Program-made: the position numbers and the translations under genes
Assembly: GCA_030268105.1 (NCBI GenBank)
Contig: BSDZ01000094.1
Span: 5,787,728 to 5,851,727 of the forward strand
Source of the DNA: Volvox africanus
Taxonomy: Eukaryota; Chlorophyta; Chlorophyceae; Chlamydomonadales; Volvocaceae
Direction of reading: 5' to 3'
DNA length: 64,000 nucleotides
Notes under the pieces: model-generated
The model's input: the letters and a program-made list of their open reading frames with translations, nothing else
Databases searched by the model: none
Told to the model about the DNA's origin: nothing
Shown here: piece after piece, positions 13,101 through 26,178 of the stretch
Numbering within the stretch: the stretch's first letter is position 1
How the letters are laid out: each line of letters begins with the position of its first letter

Positions 13101-15391
13101 GAACAAAACAGAGGTATGTGGAAACTATTAGCTGCCGTACAGGGGTGTGTCCCTTGGCGGGGAAAAAACACTGTTCAAGTGATTTCAAAGTTCACATCTG
13201 CTCTCATGAAACGTAACCTCTCCCCCGATCTACGTTGGCGGGAGTTCGTTAACTGGGGAGTGTGATGAAGCGGTGTGCGTGTAAGTGTGTGTGTGTTACA
13301 AGCTTCCTCCTGAGCTCGTAAGGCCCGAACGGCTAGGAGTAGTTTGCGTTATCTTGTAACGCCCTGGATGGCAAACAAGCGCTGACGACTTGAGCCTATG
13401 ACGGCCGTGAGCATGTTCCCATCGGGCACCGTCCCTCCACACTTCCCGTCGTATGTCCTGGCAAACGTACATTCCATCAGCACATGATACGCATCTTCGA
13501 CTTCATCAGAGCCACATACAAAACCCTAGACCTCCACAACTGGGCACAGCCCAACACTGTCTGAAGCGGTTCAAAGTCGCGAGGGCCTCCAACCCTGATC
13601 GTGAGGATGTACCACTTCAAGTGAAACGACGGCATTGAATGTAAATGTAAAACCCTAAACCCTATGTTCGAACCACAAAACCCCAACGTGGTGATGCAAA
13701 TCTTTAACTAATGCTGTCAAGCGTGCCGCTCCCGGAAAAGAGATGCATATGAACCAAAACTAATGTTTTGAAAATATAGATACGAACCCCACCTGCTGTC
13801 TGAACGATCAAGGGGCCGCTGCGGGAACCAGCTACCCACGTTCACCCTGTCGCACCTGCGTAACGGTATGGCCCGCGCAAAACACCGAATCAGTGTAGTT
13901 GACGTTGGTAAAGCGGTTGGTGATGTAATTGTAGTACCCAATGATGTTGTTGCTCCTGTCTGGATGGCGGCCGCTGGGGCGCTCCATGAAGAAAAACTTG
14001 TCCGTGCCCGGGATCAAAGACATGTGGATGGCGACGATGTTGCCGACGGCTTTCTGCAAGAACGATCACAGAATATGCATGGGGGGTGGATGCATGGGGG
14101 TGGTTGGGGTTTGGGGTCTGGGATTGCAGAAGTGCCCACAAAACGGCGTTCAATTGGTTCAAAACAGACCCGCCGAAAAAAAGGACGCAGCTTAAATTCG
14201 TGAATTAGGCTTTCGTGACAGGTATCGTTAGGTGTTTGGGGCAAGTGGCAAGTACATGGTTAGGTGAGGTGCATCGTGGTTTCGGAGCGACTCACCAGGA
14301 CCCACTGCCCGTACACATCTGGCTGGTTGTCTGGTACGGTAGGCAGGGTGACCAGGTCATCTCCCGCCATCGGGGTATTCGGGTTTCCATTGGCAGGCCC
14401 CGCTTCCCCTGAGGTCCACTCGTGGGGGCGGAGTGAGGAGGTTGCGGTACTGGTTTGTTAGCGAGGTGTGAAACGTGGCGTAAGTCAGGGGCAATCCGCG
14501 GAGCCGCCACTGGCGGTGCTGCGGATCAGCGATACGCCCTCATTGTCGCGGTGTTGCGGATCAGGCTCGTGATAAAGTTGCGTCATACAGGTACCTGGTG
14601 CAGAGAGCCGACCGGCAGCACCCCCGGAAAAGATCCCACGGAGGAGCGTTGGGTCCAAAAAAAGCGCAAAATGCGTATATGAAGGTATGACCCCCAAGCT
14701 TCATGCAAACAGAGATGCACGAAAAATCATCCGCACCGGAATCTGTGAATGAAGTGTACGGCAGTAAAGCTGGAGGATCCAGTGGGTGCGGCGGTTGTGA
14801 AGGGGGCCGCGGTGACGATGGGCTGGGGGTTGGCATTGGAGGGGGCGGAGGTCGCCTTCGTGGCGATGGCGGTGGCTTTGATGGAGGCCGGGGGCTGGGG
14901 GGCTTGCGCGGCGGTCGAGATGGAAGCAAAGGAGGTGGAGGGCTGCGGAGAGGGCTGGGCGGCCTCCTTGGGGGTGTTTGAGGTCTCCTTGGAGGCGGAG
15001 GGACCCGCACGGGCGACGGAGAACTGGGCGGATGTTTGGCTGTTGCCAAGTAACGACGGTCACGGCTTTCCCCAATGCTGAAGGCTCCTTCCATCACATC
15101 ACCGCTGCCGCCATCATCATCATGAAGGGTATCCGATTTGGCAATGGCAGCAGAAGCGGTGGATTGTAAAGTGCCGTAGTCCGCGTTAACAGTAGGGAGT
15201 TGTCGACCAGTCCACCTGCCAACGGTTAGTTGAGTACGCCCAGGGCTGGTCTTCCTCCCAGCGCCCGAGCTGTAGATAGGTGCAAAACGTTTGTCAGTAG
15301 CTGCTGCCAGGAGCCGGAATGGCGCACCGGACGAGAAGCCAGGTGATGTTATGTACGCACTGACAAGAAGAGCCAACACAAGACTTGCCAT
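10117..15391 (-). CDS. Secreted glyoxal oxidase/galactose-oxidase-like copper radical oxidase with Pro-rich N-terminal spacer
   Basis: Eleven exons on the minus strand join in phase: 15391-14760, 14449-14296, 14053-13856, 13081-12880, 12735-12617, 12390-12304, 12018-11802, 11593-11496, 11272-11067, 10903-10618 and 10335-10117. They total 2418 nt, or 805 residues plus TGA. Residues 1-22 form a signal peptide. Residues about 115-190 are a spacer dominated by Pro, Ser and Arg, as in volvocine wall glycoproteins. The rest is a glyoxal oxidase N domain plus DUF1929 domain. By family analogy the residues for a Cys-Tyr radical cofactor and copper site are present: Cys321 in FCAGH, Tyr373 in RWYPT, Tyr616-His617 in RLYHSTA, and His725 in THSTNMNQR. 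Kelch-like blades such as DGHVLVVGGH and NGKVVVLNG are clear, and the C-terminal block APPGWYMLFLL is typical of DUF1929. The likely reaction is oxidation of aldehydes or alcohols to give H2O2 in the extracellular matrix; the substrate is unknown. Confidence 0.92.
14790..15050 (-). repeat. Low-complexity Pro-rich coding tract
   Basis: This part of exon 1 of the oxidase gene encodes a Pro/Ser/Arg-rich spacer with repeated PPSP, PPRRP and RPPS units. In volvocine algae such tracts are usually hydroxyprolyl-glycosylated extended rods in extracellular matrix proteins. That is an inference from family knowledge. The composition itself is read directly. Confidence 0.85.
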
Positions 15392-18130
15392 AGCTAATTT
15401 AAGGAATTCTTAGGGTAATCCTAACGGGAGGACGTAGTATCGCACATTGGTTTTCGGCAAATGAAGAAGAATTTGACGATATTTTCAAGTTTTCAATATC
15501 TGTCGACGCAGTTGGAAGGACAGTGGTGCATGGACATAATGAAAGGGCCAGACCGGCTCACCGTATTCTTGAGTTCTGACACATTCCTTAAACATGCCTT
15601 AAATCCTTCTGGCCCAGTATGGCTGACAAGGCTGACGTGACCCCTCTACATAACTTGAAATCGCCATTCATAGCCAAACAAATACATATAATTGCCAATA
15701 GAAATAAAATTAAAATATATATTAATTTTATGCAACCTATGCGGCTGTTAAGTTGAACCACAAGCCGTAGACTGCCTCGAACATGCCCGTTCGGGCAACG
15801 ACATCCATCTACATCAACGACGTCAGCTGGTGTATCAAAATTACTCAAGACTAATTGGGTCTAAATTTATGATTTCAAATTTAAATCTGTTTGTTTTGGT
15901 TTGCACGCCAACGGGACTCGTCAACTCGTTACGTCTTCGGTAAATGTAGAGAGTCTCAGCGGAGCAGGGCTACGCAACTCCACCAGAAAATGCTTTATCT
16001 CACGGAATGCATGAATGGAACACGATACAGTCACTTTGTAGATAAACCTGTTGCTCTGCTGCAGGGACCACATTCAGTAAGAAGCTTTTGACACCAGCAG
16101 GACACCAGCGGATGTAAGGGCCCCTCAGGTCCTGGAGTTTGGAATGAGGTGTCCCCGCCTACATGCAATGGTTTCGTTGCACTGAACCGTTTTTTCCGCG
16201 ATGCTGTAGTCTCATAATCTTGTGGCGGTGAGGGGCGGTGAGCGAAATACCCTGCAACAAAACAATCATGCGTTGAGACCCCTACAATGGAAAATCAGAT
16301 GGCAGAGGGCCCAGACAGATGTTACAATAGAGGCTAATACTGCGTGCCGTAGTGATGCCGCAGCCGGTGGACTTAGTACCAGACAATGAAGCCGAGACAT
16401 AGGCATGCAAGGGTTAGCGACCAATAGCTGATGTCGTGGAGCTGGACATACGACGCTGACGACTTTTCCGGACAAGAAGGTCCCGGACCCAGGCTGCTGG
16501 ATGATTCTGACACTGCAGGACTCAACAGAGGGTGGCACAGTGGCGATATACATTAATGAACAACCCTGTAATCACTGCGGTGCGGTAGGCAGTTAATACC
16601 ATCAAACCGCAGAAGGAGGCGGTGGCAGTATCGTTTAGGGGAGGGACCTCTTTGTGGCGGTATAATACGTGTGGACCCTAGGGTGCTTGGTCACGTTTGC
16701 TGCTGAACTAGAGTCCCCACTTCCCACTTCAAAATTACAGGAGACACACAGTACACTAACGGATGCGGGCCCCTATATATGTAAAATTGGGTCCATAAAC
16801 TGTTGTATACCAAGACATTTAACCTGAGTCGGTTACATTTAAGCTTGCGAAGCATTATCCAGAAATGTAAACAAAAAGACAAGTTTGCAAAGGTGCGGTA
16901 CATCAGAAAAAAGGTCCGACGTAAAGATTGCAATTCTGAACGATACGCGAATTCCCAACAGAAACTGTAAACCAGGTAAAAAATCTTTTTACCCGCAATT
17001 TGGTGGTTGGAAGGCAAACGATCACCGAATCCGACGGTACTATTGTGGTCATATAGGGTGATTGCAGTTGCAATGCTTAATTAATCTTGCTCCATGATTT
17101 CATCCACCGTTTTGGCTGTTGTTCGCCATCCTCCACGATTCGGGGCGTTGGGCCAGGACTTATCACAAACAAGCTTGTAGCGGCATTTAGATACTGCCCA
17201 AACCACATCTGGGTACTTTCGAGATCCCCTACCACCGTATCTGGACAGCGACAGAATGCTATCCAGATACCGATTAAGCCCCCGGTTCGGGATACAAGTC
17301 ACCGTATATCCACAGCCAGGTGCTCTGCCGTATCTAAAGCCTGTTGATACATTCCGTTCGGCCCCGTGCCTAGGTAGCGGAAGTACCTAGCGGATGCTCT
17401 TTACGCGAGGGGCATACAGTGGGCTCGAAAAAACGGACCCAACCACACCATCATCCGCATCTCACGACAGGCTCGACAACCTGCAAATACCGCAGCAGCC
17501 CCTTGCTGATCGGAGAGACAAGCCAATAGGGCGGTATTAACACCCAACCGTAGCCCCTTGTATCTGCCTCACACTCTGTTGCATTCGAACAGAAGTACCG
17601 TCCATATATCAACCACGGGTTGACATATGGGTCAACACGTCATCTCATCTGCACAGGAAAATAGCTCTTCATTCGTTCACTGAGGACGTCAACGCAAACC
17701 AGATCCCTGAAGTCTGAATGCTGACTACCCGACACATGTGGCAATCCGTGCATGCGTTGCCATGACACATCCCCTTCGTACTACCAGCACGGCAGCTGGT
17801 CACCCGCTCATCGCCGCCGTTTGACGTTTGCGCCGCTTCCACCTCCGCCCCCGCCGCCACCTCCGCCTGCAGGTGCTTTCCGCTTTTTGCCACGCCGTTC
17901 ATCTCCACTGTCATCCGAGTAATGCCGTTCCTTGTCCGCACTGCGAAACAGTTTGGAACGATTCCAAGAGCTTGTTCACTAGAGGTCGTTTGTTTTGTAA
18001 AGACACGACGACTGGGGGGAATGTTGCTGAGAAGTCTACCATTATTGACGAAATAGGATGAACCGCACGGCCCCATGGGTCACGTGAATTCCAACTTAAT
18101 AGTTTAGTTACTCTGAAAGCAAGCCCCTTC
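15392..18130. other. Intergenic between the oxidase promoter and the SPT16 3' end
   Basis: Head-to-tail spacer between two minus-strand genes. It should hold the SPT16 3' UTR and the oxidase promoter. Open frames here (for example 15588-15848 and 16691-17017 on the minus strand) lack recognisable domains and splice partners. The 15650-15900 stretch is AT-rich. I see nothing else that I can support. Confidence 0.5.
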
Positions 18131-21100
18131 TTACTTGCGCGCTTCCTCCTCCAGTTCGTCCCAATCCTTGCCCTCGCTCTCGTCCTCGTCTCCGTACTCC
18201 TCGTCGTCATCCTCCTGCAACAAAATTCGGGTCATTTCACAAAATCACCACTGGGTCGACGGGTGAGCTCCTTTTGCACACTCCCAAAACTCGTCCTGGG
18301 CGGAATCAGAACCTACCTCTTCCTCCAGGCTGGCATCGTCGCTGTCATCGTCGCTATCGCTGTCATCATCATCATCATCATCACCATCCCCTGATGGGGC
18401 GTACTCTTCACTGGCCTCCGCCTCCTCTTCCTCTTCATCGGATTTCTGCGGAGTTTGAAGGGTTTTAGGGTTTTGAAGTGGCGCAACTGTGAAGCTTCTG
18501 GACGAGCCCCACACAGTTACCCAATAACAGCACTTGATCATACCTCAATGTCAAGGAAGTCCCAGCCACCTTGCTCCACGAAGCCAACGGGATCCGCGAG
18601 GATGTTTTTAAGGATAGGCTTCCACTGCAAGTTCAACTTGGACTCGTAGTATTTAATACCCATGTCCGTAAGCCAGCCCTGAGTACATGGAATACAACTT
18701 CCTCAGACAGCCATTCATGTAGATAAAAGAAATACGGGATAACCTATATCCCCATTCGGGTATAAATTTTGTTTCCCCCCTATCCGATACCCTACCTAGC
18801 GCACCTTGATGCCTTCAAGGCTCTTGGACGGAATGGCATCTATCCGCAATACCTACGGCACACATGGATGTTAGTCACCCACACGTTGAAAAAATACAAG
18901 CGTCGATCCAGTTGCTACACCAGCAACCTACGTCACGAGTAAAGTCTTTGAAGACAATGGCCATGTCGAAGTTCTTGAGGTTGAACCCCACGCGCTCTAG
19001 ATTTACAATCTCGATGTCCGCGAGCGTGATAACCGAGAATGGCATTTCTGTGAGCTCGACCAAGCAGTTGACCGACGGCATCATGAACACCGTGGACCTG
19101 TGGAAAGCAAGGAGTATTCGAATGCATCGGAAGATGAAACCTAGCGTAGGTGCAGACAGCAGGAACATAGAAGCACGGACACAACCGCGTACGGAATCTG
19201 GTATGATTCACATATGCGTCACAGATATTCCACCCTTGGCAATGCGGCAGCAGTGCCCACAAGCCAGCCGCAGCGGTCACGGGGTCGAAGCTGCCTATAA
19301 ACCAGAGACATGGTCCCATTAGACATGGTCCCCAAACGAACACCGAAATCCGGCCTGGTTGCCACTATACCAGTTGTTCTGCAACTGAACAATTAGCTTC
19401 CATTAAAATTGTAAGCTAAAACCATTATCCTCTCCCACAACGTCCACAAAAGGTGGCCCCATACCTGTGCGGCACACCGCTGAATCCAAGCTCACGGAAC
19501 GGGATATCCCACTCCAGGTTAAGGTCGGGACAATCCTTGCCCCACATTTCCTGAGACAAGATAGCCGCCGATCATATTTTCAGCAAGAGCATAGCTTAAA
19601 CAACAAACGTGCGGTAGGATCCTTCGACGAAAGCCTTTTCGCTTTTTTTCGATTGCATACGACAGCATCACGGCTTGTTTCCAACTATGTTATGAGCCAC
19701 ATCACTTCAGTGACGCATAATGCCTTCACTTCCAGAGCCTCTTGTTATTAACATTGAATTCCCACTCCCACCCATCCGGTACATGCAGCCTCGCCCAGAA
19801 GCCACGATGTTCGCGGCACTAAATGTTTCGCAACCAGCACGGCCTATTGCCAGCGGAACTTCCCCCGGGGTGGCTAGCACTGTCTAGTTGTTCGTTATTG
19901 ATAGCCCCTTGTCGGGGCTCTGCCTGTTCGCATCTGGTGTTCGTTTAGGGTGGTGTTTTTCGGCGTTTCGTGTTTGTTGGTACCTATTGCGGTCTTGTCG
20001 CGGTTGGTGCCGCGTGGCGCCCCTAGGTTTTGCAGCTACACTATTTCTAACCAGTTATGGCAACTGCCTCGGCTCTAAGGCACCATTTACAAAGCATTAC
20101 ATAAACAAAAGAAGCAATCTAGAGCAATCAGTCCATAGATCCTGAAGGAGTCCCGTGTAAATGAACCCAGGTTTAACAGCAAGATTGTTCGCAAGGCCCT
20201 TCCCTGAACGATCACGCACCTGCACACGCTTTACAAACTGCTGGAATTCGCCGTTAATTTTGTTCCGACGCTCCCTCTCGCGCTGCTCGTCCTCCAGCTC
20301 GTCCGGGTCGTACATGTTCCGCCGACCACCACCATCTAGCGTCTGCACGACGTCCATGACCTGAGGTGCGTACAACAAGGATGTAACGAGAGCGTTTTAT
20401 ATTCGCACAACCGATTATAGTCACCTCATCTTTTGCTATACCCTTTGCATATGCTAACCTTGCTCTGTACGTCTCCTCACCTCGGTGTAGAACTGCACGT
20501 CCTTGGTCTTCTTGTTGCCCACCATGATAGGGTTGTGTAAGTGCATGTGAAGGATGGTGATCATCTCGTTCTCAGCCGGCTGGAAAAGCGCGTGTTTGAT
20601 GTTGCGGTACATCACGTCCAGGATTTCGTTCTTCGGTGTTTGGTACCTGTAGGATAAGTACAGGCACGTCTTCCTCCACATACATGCAAGTACAGAGGAC
20701 CAGGCTAAGGTATCAAGATACTGTCCACACGCTCATCAAAAACCATTAGTCGCAAGGATACTACACACACACCGGATACAGCCGGTAAGGCACGACACTG
20801 TGTCCCTGAAAGATTCCAGAATCGATCCTGACTGGAGCGGGAAAATTTCCCTCCACTGGATGAGAGTGGATGTGGCCCCGATATTGATGGGCGGTGAGGA
20901 CCCCGTTTATAGTGACTTGCGAGCTGACCAGGAGTGGAGTTGAGGCCTCCGTTGATCCGGTAGATTCTAGTGGAAGCTGGCGGTGGGTGCTGAACCCGGG
21001 AAAATCACTGATTTCGACAGAGAAGAAGCCAATATCGGTGAACGGATAAGGGTGCCCCGAAATACAGGGGAAGGTAGGGACTGCCAGGTAGTGGCCATGG

Positions 21101-24100
21101 GTAAAGCAAAGCCCCTCTATCCCCCCCACACACACCTGAATCCATTAGCGTGCGCCTCCAGGGATCCAGGAACCTTGCGCCCTTTCCCTGGGAACGCCGG
21201 CCGCATCCATAAATCGGGTAGCTTGTAGATCTTTTTACCGCGGACCTGAGGTTGAAATGAGTAAACTAGAATGTTAATATTGTAGTATCCTAGTGTCCAG
21301 GATGGACCGTGTATGGTTCTTCCAATCATGCCTTTATAGGCGGACACAACAGAGATACAACAATTGGTATCGAGACGGGCAAGGGTTGATCCAGGTTCGA
21401 ATCCCAGACGTGGCAGGTGGATACCGAAAGCCTGGCTGCTACAGGGTTTATACCTTAAGGGATTCCACCTTACAACAAATATCATACCGCGCGATGTTAC
21501 CACGGCCTTGTTAAGGCATGATTTTGATGTTTCCCTTGACGGTTATCTAACCACACACTTACCAACTTCTCCTGTGCCACCAACGTTGCGCGCTCTGCCC
21601 GCTCCTTGTCTCTCTGTGCAATGGACGAACGTAACAGCTTGATGTCTAGCGCCACCTTGTTGGCATGCTTCACGTCCGAGGACCTACAAAAGGCCAAGAT
21701 AGACGGCAGGGGCACATTATCACAAACATGTTTCACATAAGGCGCACAAGATGATAACGATTCCTTAACGTTGATCGGAAGTGCCATGCCTCACTTAAAC
21801 CCACCTGAACGACAATTCTTTCAAAAAGACGGCGTTAGGGTAGCGCTGGTTGGGCTCGTAGCTTGGACCAATGTTGAAGGTGACACGTACCTACAGGTAA
21901 GCATGCATATGCTCGACACCATGCCCAAAACCGCAGGCCGCATGGGACTCAACCATATTCAAATGCCGTGAACATCTGCTCACCAACGCGGCATCACCGC
22001 CTGCGTCATTAGTTGTCGTCACATTACGGATTGTCGTGATGTGGAAGGGCACAAGGACACCGTAGATGGGCAGGAGTACTGATTCGGCCTTGGTGTCCAC
22101 CTGGTCACAGAACGCGAGCGATAAGATAAAAAGGATGAGATCTTGGCAAATTGCACGAAGGGCCTCAGTGGTCGAACAGGGGTGTGAATGAAATCCACAA
22201 GACAGCACGGTAAGTACGTTGGTGCACTCCGTGCCTTAACGGTGCAACGGGGACATGCGTAAAGGGACATGCGTAAGGAAGTACTGAATGATTGATCGAT
22301 CCTTCACAGCATCAACATGACACGCATGTGAATAGCAACCCTACCTGGACACGCAGGTCCCGAGCAGGTGGCATCTCGTTGACGCTGCGGTAGGCAATCG
22401 TCTCACTGACTTTCCGGCCCACAGCCCCTCCCGCACCGCCAGCCCCTCCCGCACCCCCAGCCTGCGCTGTTAGACGCGCCAGGGTTTCCTCGTTCTTCTT
22501 TTTAAGAAGCTCTTCCTGCTTCTCCTTTCTGTGCAAAGGGTATAGTGATGCCGAATATGCACGCAACAACTTAATACACAAGAAACACGAAATGGTAAAA
22601 GCCGCGTGTCTCGCCCCCCACCCCACCTGAGCTGCTCGGCAGACTTAAATGTGGGATCGTCCGAGCGGAGCGTTTTCTTGAGCCCCATAGCCGCCAAGTT
22701 AGCCCCTCCACCGCCTCTGGATGCTCCCGCACCGTTCGTGACGTCTTCTAACCGTCCGTCGACGCCCGCGCCTTCTTCCTCCTCCTAGAGCAAAAAGAAC
22801 GGCCCTACAGGTTGGAAAGCCACAACGGGCACAATCCGAGCCCACAATTTGACAATGCAGGGGTACTCACTTGTATCGTGTAGGTAACCTTGTCGTAATT
22901 CTTGGGCGCCGACGCGGTGGCCACCTCGTTTGGCCGGTCACCTTCCACAACAATCACCGTGTCAGCAATCTGCAAGGCAGGAACGTATCGAACCCGTCTC
23001 AGCCCTATATAGGCCAGAACCCATGCCGCAGAGGAAGATACGTTTAAGACGCCACACCTGTAACGCATAATTCTTCGCCTTGGCATCCTTCGCGTCACGG
23101 TTAGTAAGACCTGTCACACCAAGACACACGTTGAAAACCATGCCAGCACGCACGCGCGGGCCGCCGTTCTCGCCAGCTGCTGCTGCCTTCCCGGAACCGG
23201 GCAGGTGCAGCACGTGCGTGCTCTCCCGGAACTCCAAGCCCATGCCAGAGCCCACGTTTCGAGCTAGCAGCGGGATCATGGCCTCCTACGATATGGGTGA
23301 AGATGCGACCAAGATGATCGCGGATGGGGCAGCATAAACTTTTTTAACGTCCCCGATATTCAAGTAATCTACCATAAGGGTGCAGGGAGCACGACGCGCC
23401 ATCTCGTACCTGCCCTTGCGCCTTCAGTGCATTAACCACGGCTTCACCAGCAGCCGTCAGAGGTGCGCCGGGCTTGAGCGATCCGATGGCCGCTTCTTGG
23501 GCCGTCAAGAGCGCGTTGTACTGCGCTGTCTGGTCTTTGGACGGGTTAATTATAAACGAACGGCTGATATTCGCACAGTACGATGCGTACCGGGTGCCTG
23601 TTGTATATGAACACACAATCGACAAAGCGAATTAATTGTTTGAAGGGCCAATAACCCCAGGCCTTACCAACCAATCCTGCCGGAGTACCCACCGAGCGAA
23701 ACGACAATGACGCCATCGTCGTGGAGCGGTATGTCATTTGACGCAGCGCTGACCTTGAGGTCGTACGACCCTCCCGACTGCAGGTACCGTGATGATATAA
23801 TTTACTCATACACAAGTTGAAGTGCAACACACATTTATGACTGCAAACTGTACTCCCTAATCTTGCCTGAAAGCTTGGCGGGTATGCGATATCACAGTTT
23901 TCTGCTTTAAGCTTGACTTGAACCTGCATGCAGGTCAGGAATATGTCTTTCGGGAGAGCCCGGCTAAGTCGTGGACGACGAACTAACGTACCTTTTGTGG
24001 ATCGGTGATAGCCTCCTCACACATTTCGCTAAGCTTGCTGTGTTTCATTTTTTTCCCTGTAATGTTACATACAGTTGGGCTACATCAAGCGTGATTCCGA

Positions 24101-25621
24101 AGTACCAGGTACGATAAAGGGTTTAACCTATGTCTTAAATCGCACCTGAGTCCACAACGTCCTCGACCTTAGGCACCACCCAGTTCTGCATTGCCTTAGC
24201 AGCAAGAAGAGCCGCTTTCTTGACATTAAGGATCTGGAATGGCGGTTTGAGGAGAAAGATGATCTCAGGATTTCTATTTTAATGCTGCTTTGGGTAAAAG
24301 GCGCCATTATCTGCCCGGCTGAGCTGTACCTGAAGCATTTTGGAAATTGCAAATATCACTTACCTCGTTTGAGTCCTTGATGGCAAGCAGGTCCGCAATT
24401 CCGCTGTTGATGTCCACAGTACTCAATCCGCTGGCACCCAGCGCTGCGACCCAAACTTCATGAAGCTTCCCAGTGTGCCTGTCTTTCGGCAAATGCCCGA
24501 CCACTGGATCTGCCTTGGCCTCACGTGCAGCTGTAAGAAGCTGGGCACACTGCATTACACACAGTCGGTCGCACGCGAATCATGGATAAAATACTGGTTG
24601 ACGGGCATCACCCATGCATGAATGGTGCCAAAAGTCTGTGTGTTTGGGGGACCTTTAAGAAGAACGAGACAGCATACGGGTGCATTCACCCAGCCCATGC
24701 AAATAGAAGGTTTTGGAGCATGCTCAAGTTTAAAACGTTCCAAAGGTCCGCCCAACCTTACTTGCGCCGAGCCGTCCTCCGCCTTTGGCTTCACAAGGAC
24801 CTCCATCTGGAGGGGCCCCGCCTCTCCCCGGGAACAAGCATCCACAAGAGGCTGCAGCAGGGAAGCTAACAGGCAGCAAGAAGGTGCAGATGTTCAGGAC
24901 CATGGCGACGCATGAAAGTTGAAAATGTACCTGGCTTGGCTCTAACCCCAGCAAGGGCACCAGGCACATTGACATAGCGAACCATACCCAGTTGCTGCGG
25001 CCCACGATAAATCGAACAATTCTTCATCAGAAGTTAAGAATGTCCTCACATTGTACATATGCAGCACCCGTCCTCACAAAGCGTGCCTGCATATTAACGC
25101 ACCTTTCTTTTGGCTGGTAAGCACCAAGACCCGCGAGCTCGTGCATAGCAAAACCGTGTCTGCAACGACCACCCGACAGATTAACCAGGAACTCCTTCCG
25201 GTTGTTGCACGCGATCATGTTATCCCCAAAACCAAAAAATTGCAGCCAGACGCCATACGCGAAGTGGACTTGGCGAAGCTTTACCTGGCAGTTCAAACCC
25301 AAACAGCCATAGATGAAGTGAGATGGACTTCAAATACCGCAAATCATCTGAAGGAGCTCCCACCGCCACAGACAGCACGTTGGCGCCTACCCAGACGCCA
25401 TCTTGCTGTGTCTACGCAGTCGGGAAACATTTCTAAGGAATCAGAAACTTTAAGTCAAGGAAATACAGTTTTGAGCCGTGAGGATGATAATCAGATGCTG
25501 CACATAGCGCTAGAGATCTTATTGTTCAAATAAGTTTAGCGCGCAAACGCACCGTCCAGCTCTCGTATAGTCTCTTTATCCTACGACAAAACTGCTGCGC
25601 ATCTATTGACACATCGGCCAT
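18131..25621 (-). CDS. SPT16: FACT complex subunit SPT16 (histone chaperone)
   Basis: A minus-strand gene of roughly two dozen short exons. ATG is at 25621-25619 (MADVSIDAQQFCRRIKRLYE), with exon 1 at 25621-25553, exon 2 ending at 25285 and exon 3 at 25159-25125. TAA is at 18133-18131. The order of recognisable pieces is that of SPT16. First is the inactive creatinase/M24-like N-domain (VGAPSDDLRYLKSISLHLWL; KMKHSKLSEMCEEAI; SRSFIINPSKDQTAQYNALL; NVGSGMGLEFRES). A charged linker follows (KKTLRSDDPTFKSAEQLR). Then comes the dimerisation region (SVNEMPPARDLRVQ; VRVTFNIGPSYEPNQ), and next the Rtt106-like middle domain (NIKHALFQPAENEMITILHM; STVFMMPSVNCLVELTEMPF; NLKNFDMAIVFKDF). Last is the C-terminal acidic tail with long Asp/Glu runs. 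With SSRP1, SPT16 displaces and reassembles H2A-H2B during transcription and replication in the nucleus. I did not fix every internal boundary. A small retroelement sits in one intron. Confidence 0.95.
18364..18390 (-). repeat. ATC/GAT triplet run encoding an Asp tract in SPT16
   Basis: A run of CATCATCAT triplets on the plus strand reads as repeated GAT on the coding strand. It encodes part of the acidic, histone-binding C-terminal tail of SPT16. Such triplet runs change length easily by slippage. Confidence 0.8.
21281..21477 (+). mobile_element. 197-bp TRIM-like retroelement copy in an SPT16 intron
   Basis: The element starts TGTAGTATCC and ends TTACAACA, with the TG...CA ends of LTR elements. 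It is flanked by a perfect 5-bp target duplication AATAT (21276-21280 and 21478-21482). The first 82 bases (to 21362, ending ACAGAGATACAACA) resemble the 104-bp LTR of the miniature element at 60442-60964. They are followed by a primer-binding-site-like TTGGTATCGAGACGG and a GGTTCGAATCCC string, as in that element. The second LTR is not recognisable beyond its last bases, so this is a diverged or internally deleted copy. It lies in the SPT16 intron 21246-21562, opposite in orientation to the gene. Confidence 0.75.
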
Positions 25622-26104
25622 GGCGGCCGATTGGCCCTACGGGAGCCTTCAATAAGATTTAGACTTTGAGCCCGCTGAAAGAAAGGACGAAAAAACGTTA
25701 TGTAACTTTGATTACTAGGTGTGTGTCAATTAATCAGAGAGAAATCAGGTAAGTTTCTTTCGAAAGCTTCAGAGCACAACAAGCTTCTCCCGAGCACGCC
25801 GTACTTTCCGTTATTGATGTTCGTTAGCGACAGCCAGGTCGCCTGCTCGGTACGTCGGTACCTCAGCTTTTGTTCTGACCAAGCTAAGTGGAATAGCCAG
25901 AATAGCTAAGGATCACCGCAAAGGCTATGCATGCCCGGTTTCGGTGGATCTTAGCTTACCTAGCCGTTTAGCTTTGGCACTTAGGTTATCCCGAAGTGAA
26001 GACAGTGGAGCGCGAGGGCCTTTCGTAATCTTCAGGAGCCATGTAAAGGCGCTGCAAGGGTTGGTAACATGTTCAGATAGCAACAATTGGTTCACATTTC
26101 AACC
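25622..26104. other. SPT16 upstream region
   Basis: No coding potential seen. It holds the SPT16 5' UTR and promoter on the minus strand and the short upstream region of the tRNA gene on the plus strand. I could not identify a TATA box with confidence. Confidence 0.5.
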
Positions 26105-26178
26105 GCTGGCATAGCTCAGTTGGATAGAGCACCCGTTTAGTAAGCGGGAGGTCTCCAGTTCGAATCTGGATGTCAGCA
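26105..26178 (+). tRNA. trnT-AGU: tRNA-Thr (anticodon AGT)
   Basis: A full cloverleaf can be drawn. The acceptor stem GCTGGCA pairs with TGTCAGC with one G-T wobble, and the discriminator is A. The D arm is GCTCAGTTGGATAGAGC. The anticodon arm has stem CCCGT/GCGGG and loop TTAGTAA with anticodon AGT at 26139-26141. The T arm is TCCAGTTCGAATCTGGA, whose GTTCGAATC is the B box. No intron is present. A T-run suitable as a Pol III terminator follows immediately. Position 34 A would be deaminated to inosine to read ACU, ACC and ACA threonine codons, as is general for eukaryotic A34 tRNAs. Confidence 0.95.

Noticed and set aside
13358..13452. Possible extra exon of the oxidase gene (reads YDGKCGGTVPDGNML...)
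   Set aside because: Exons 14053-13856 and 13081-12880 join in phase to give the expected FCAGHTVTQ-DGHVLVVGGH sequence without it.
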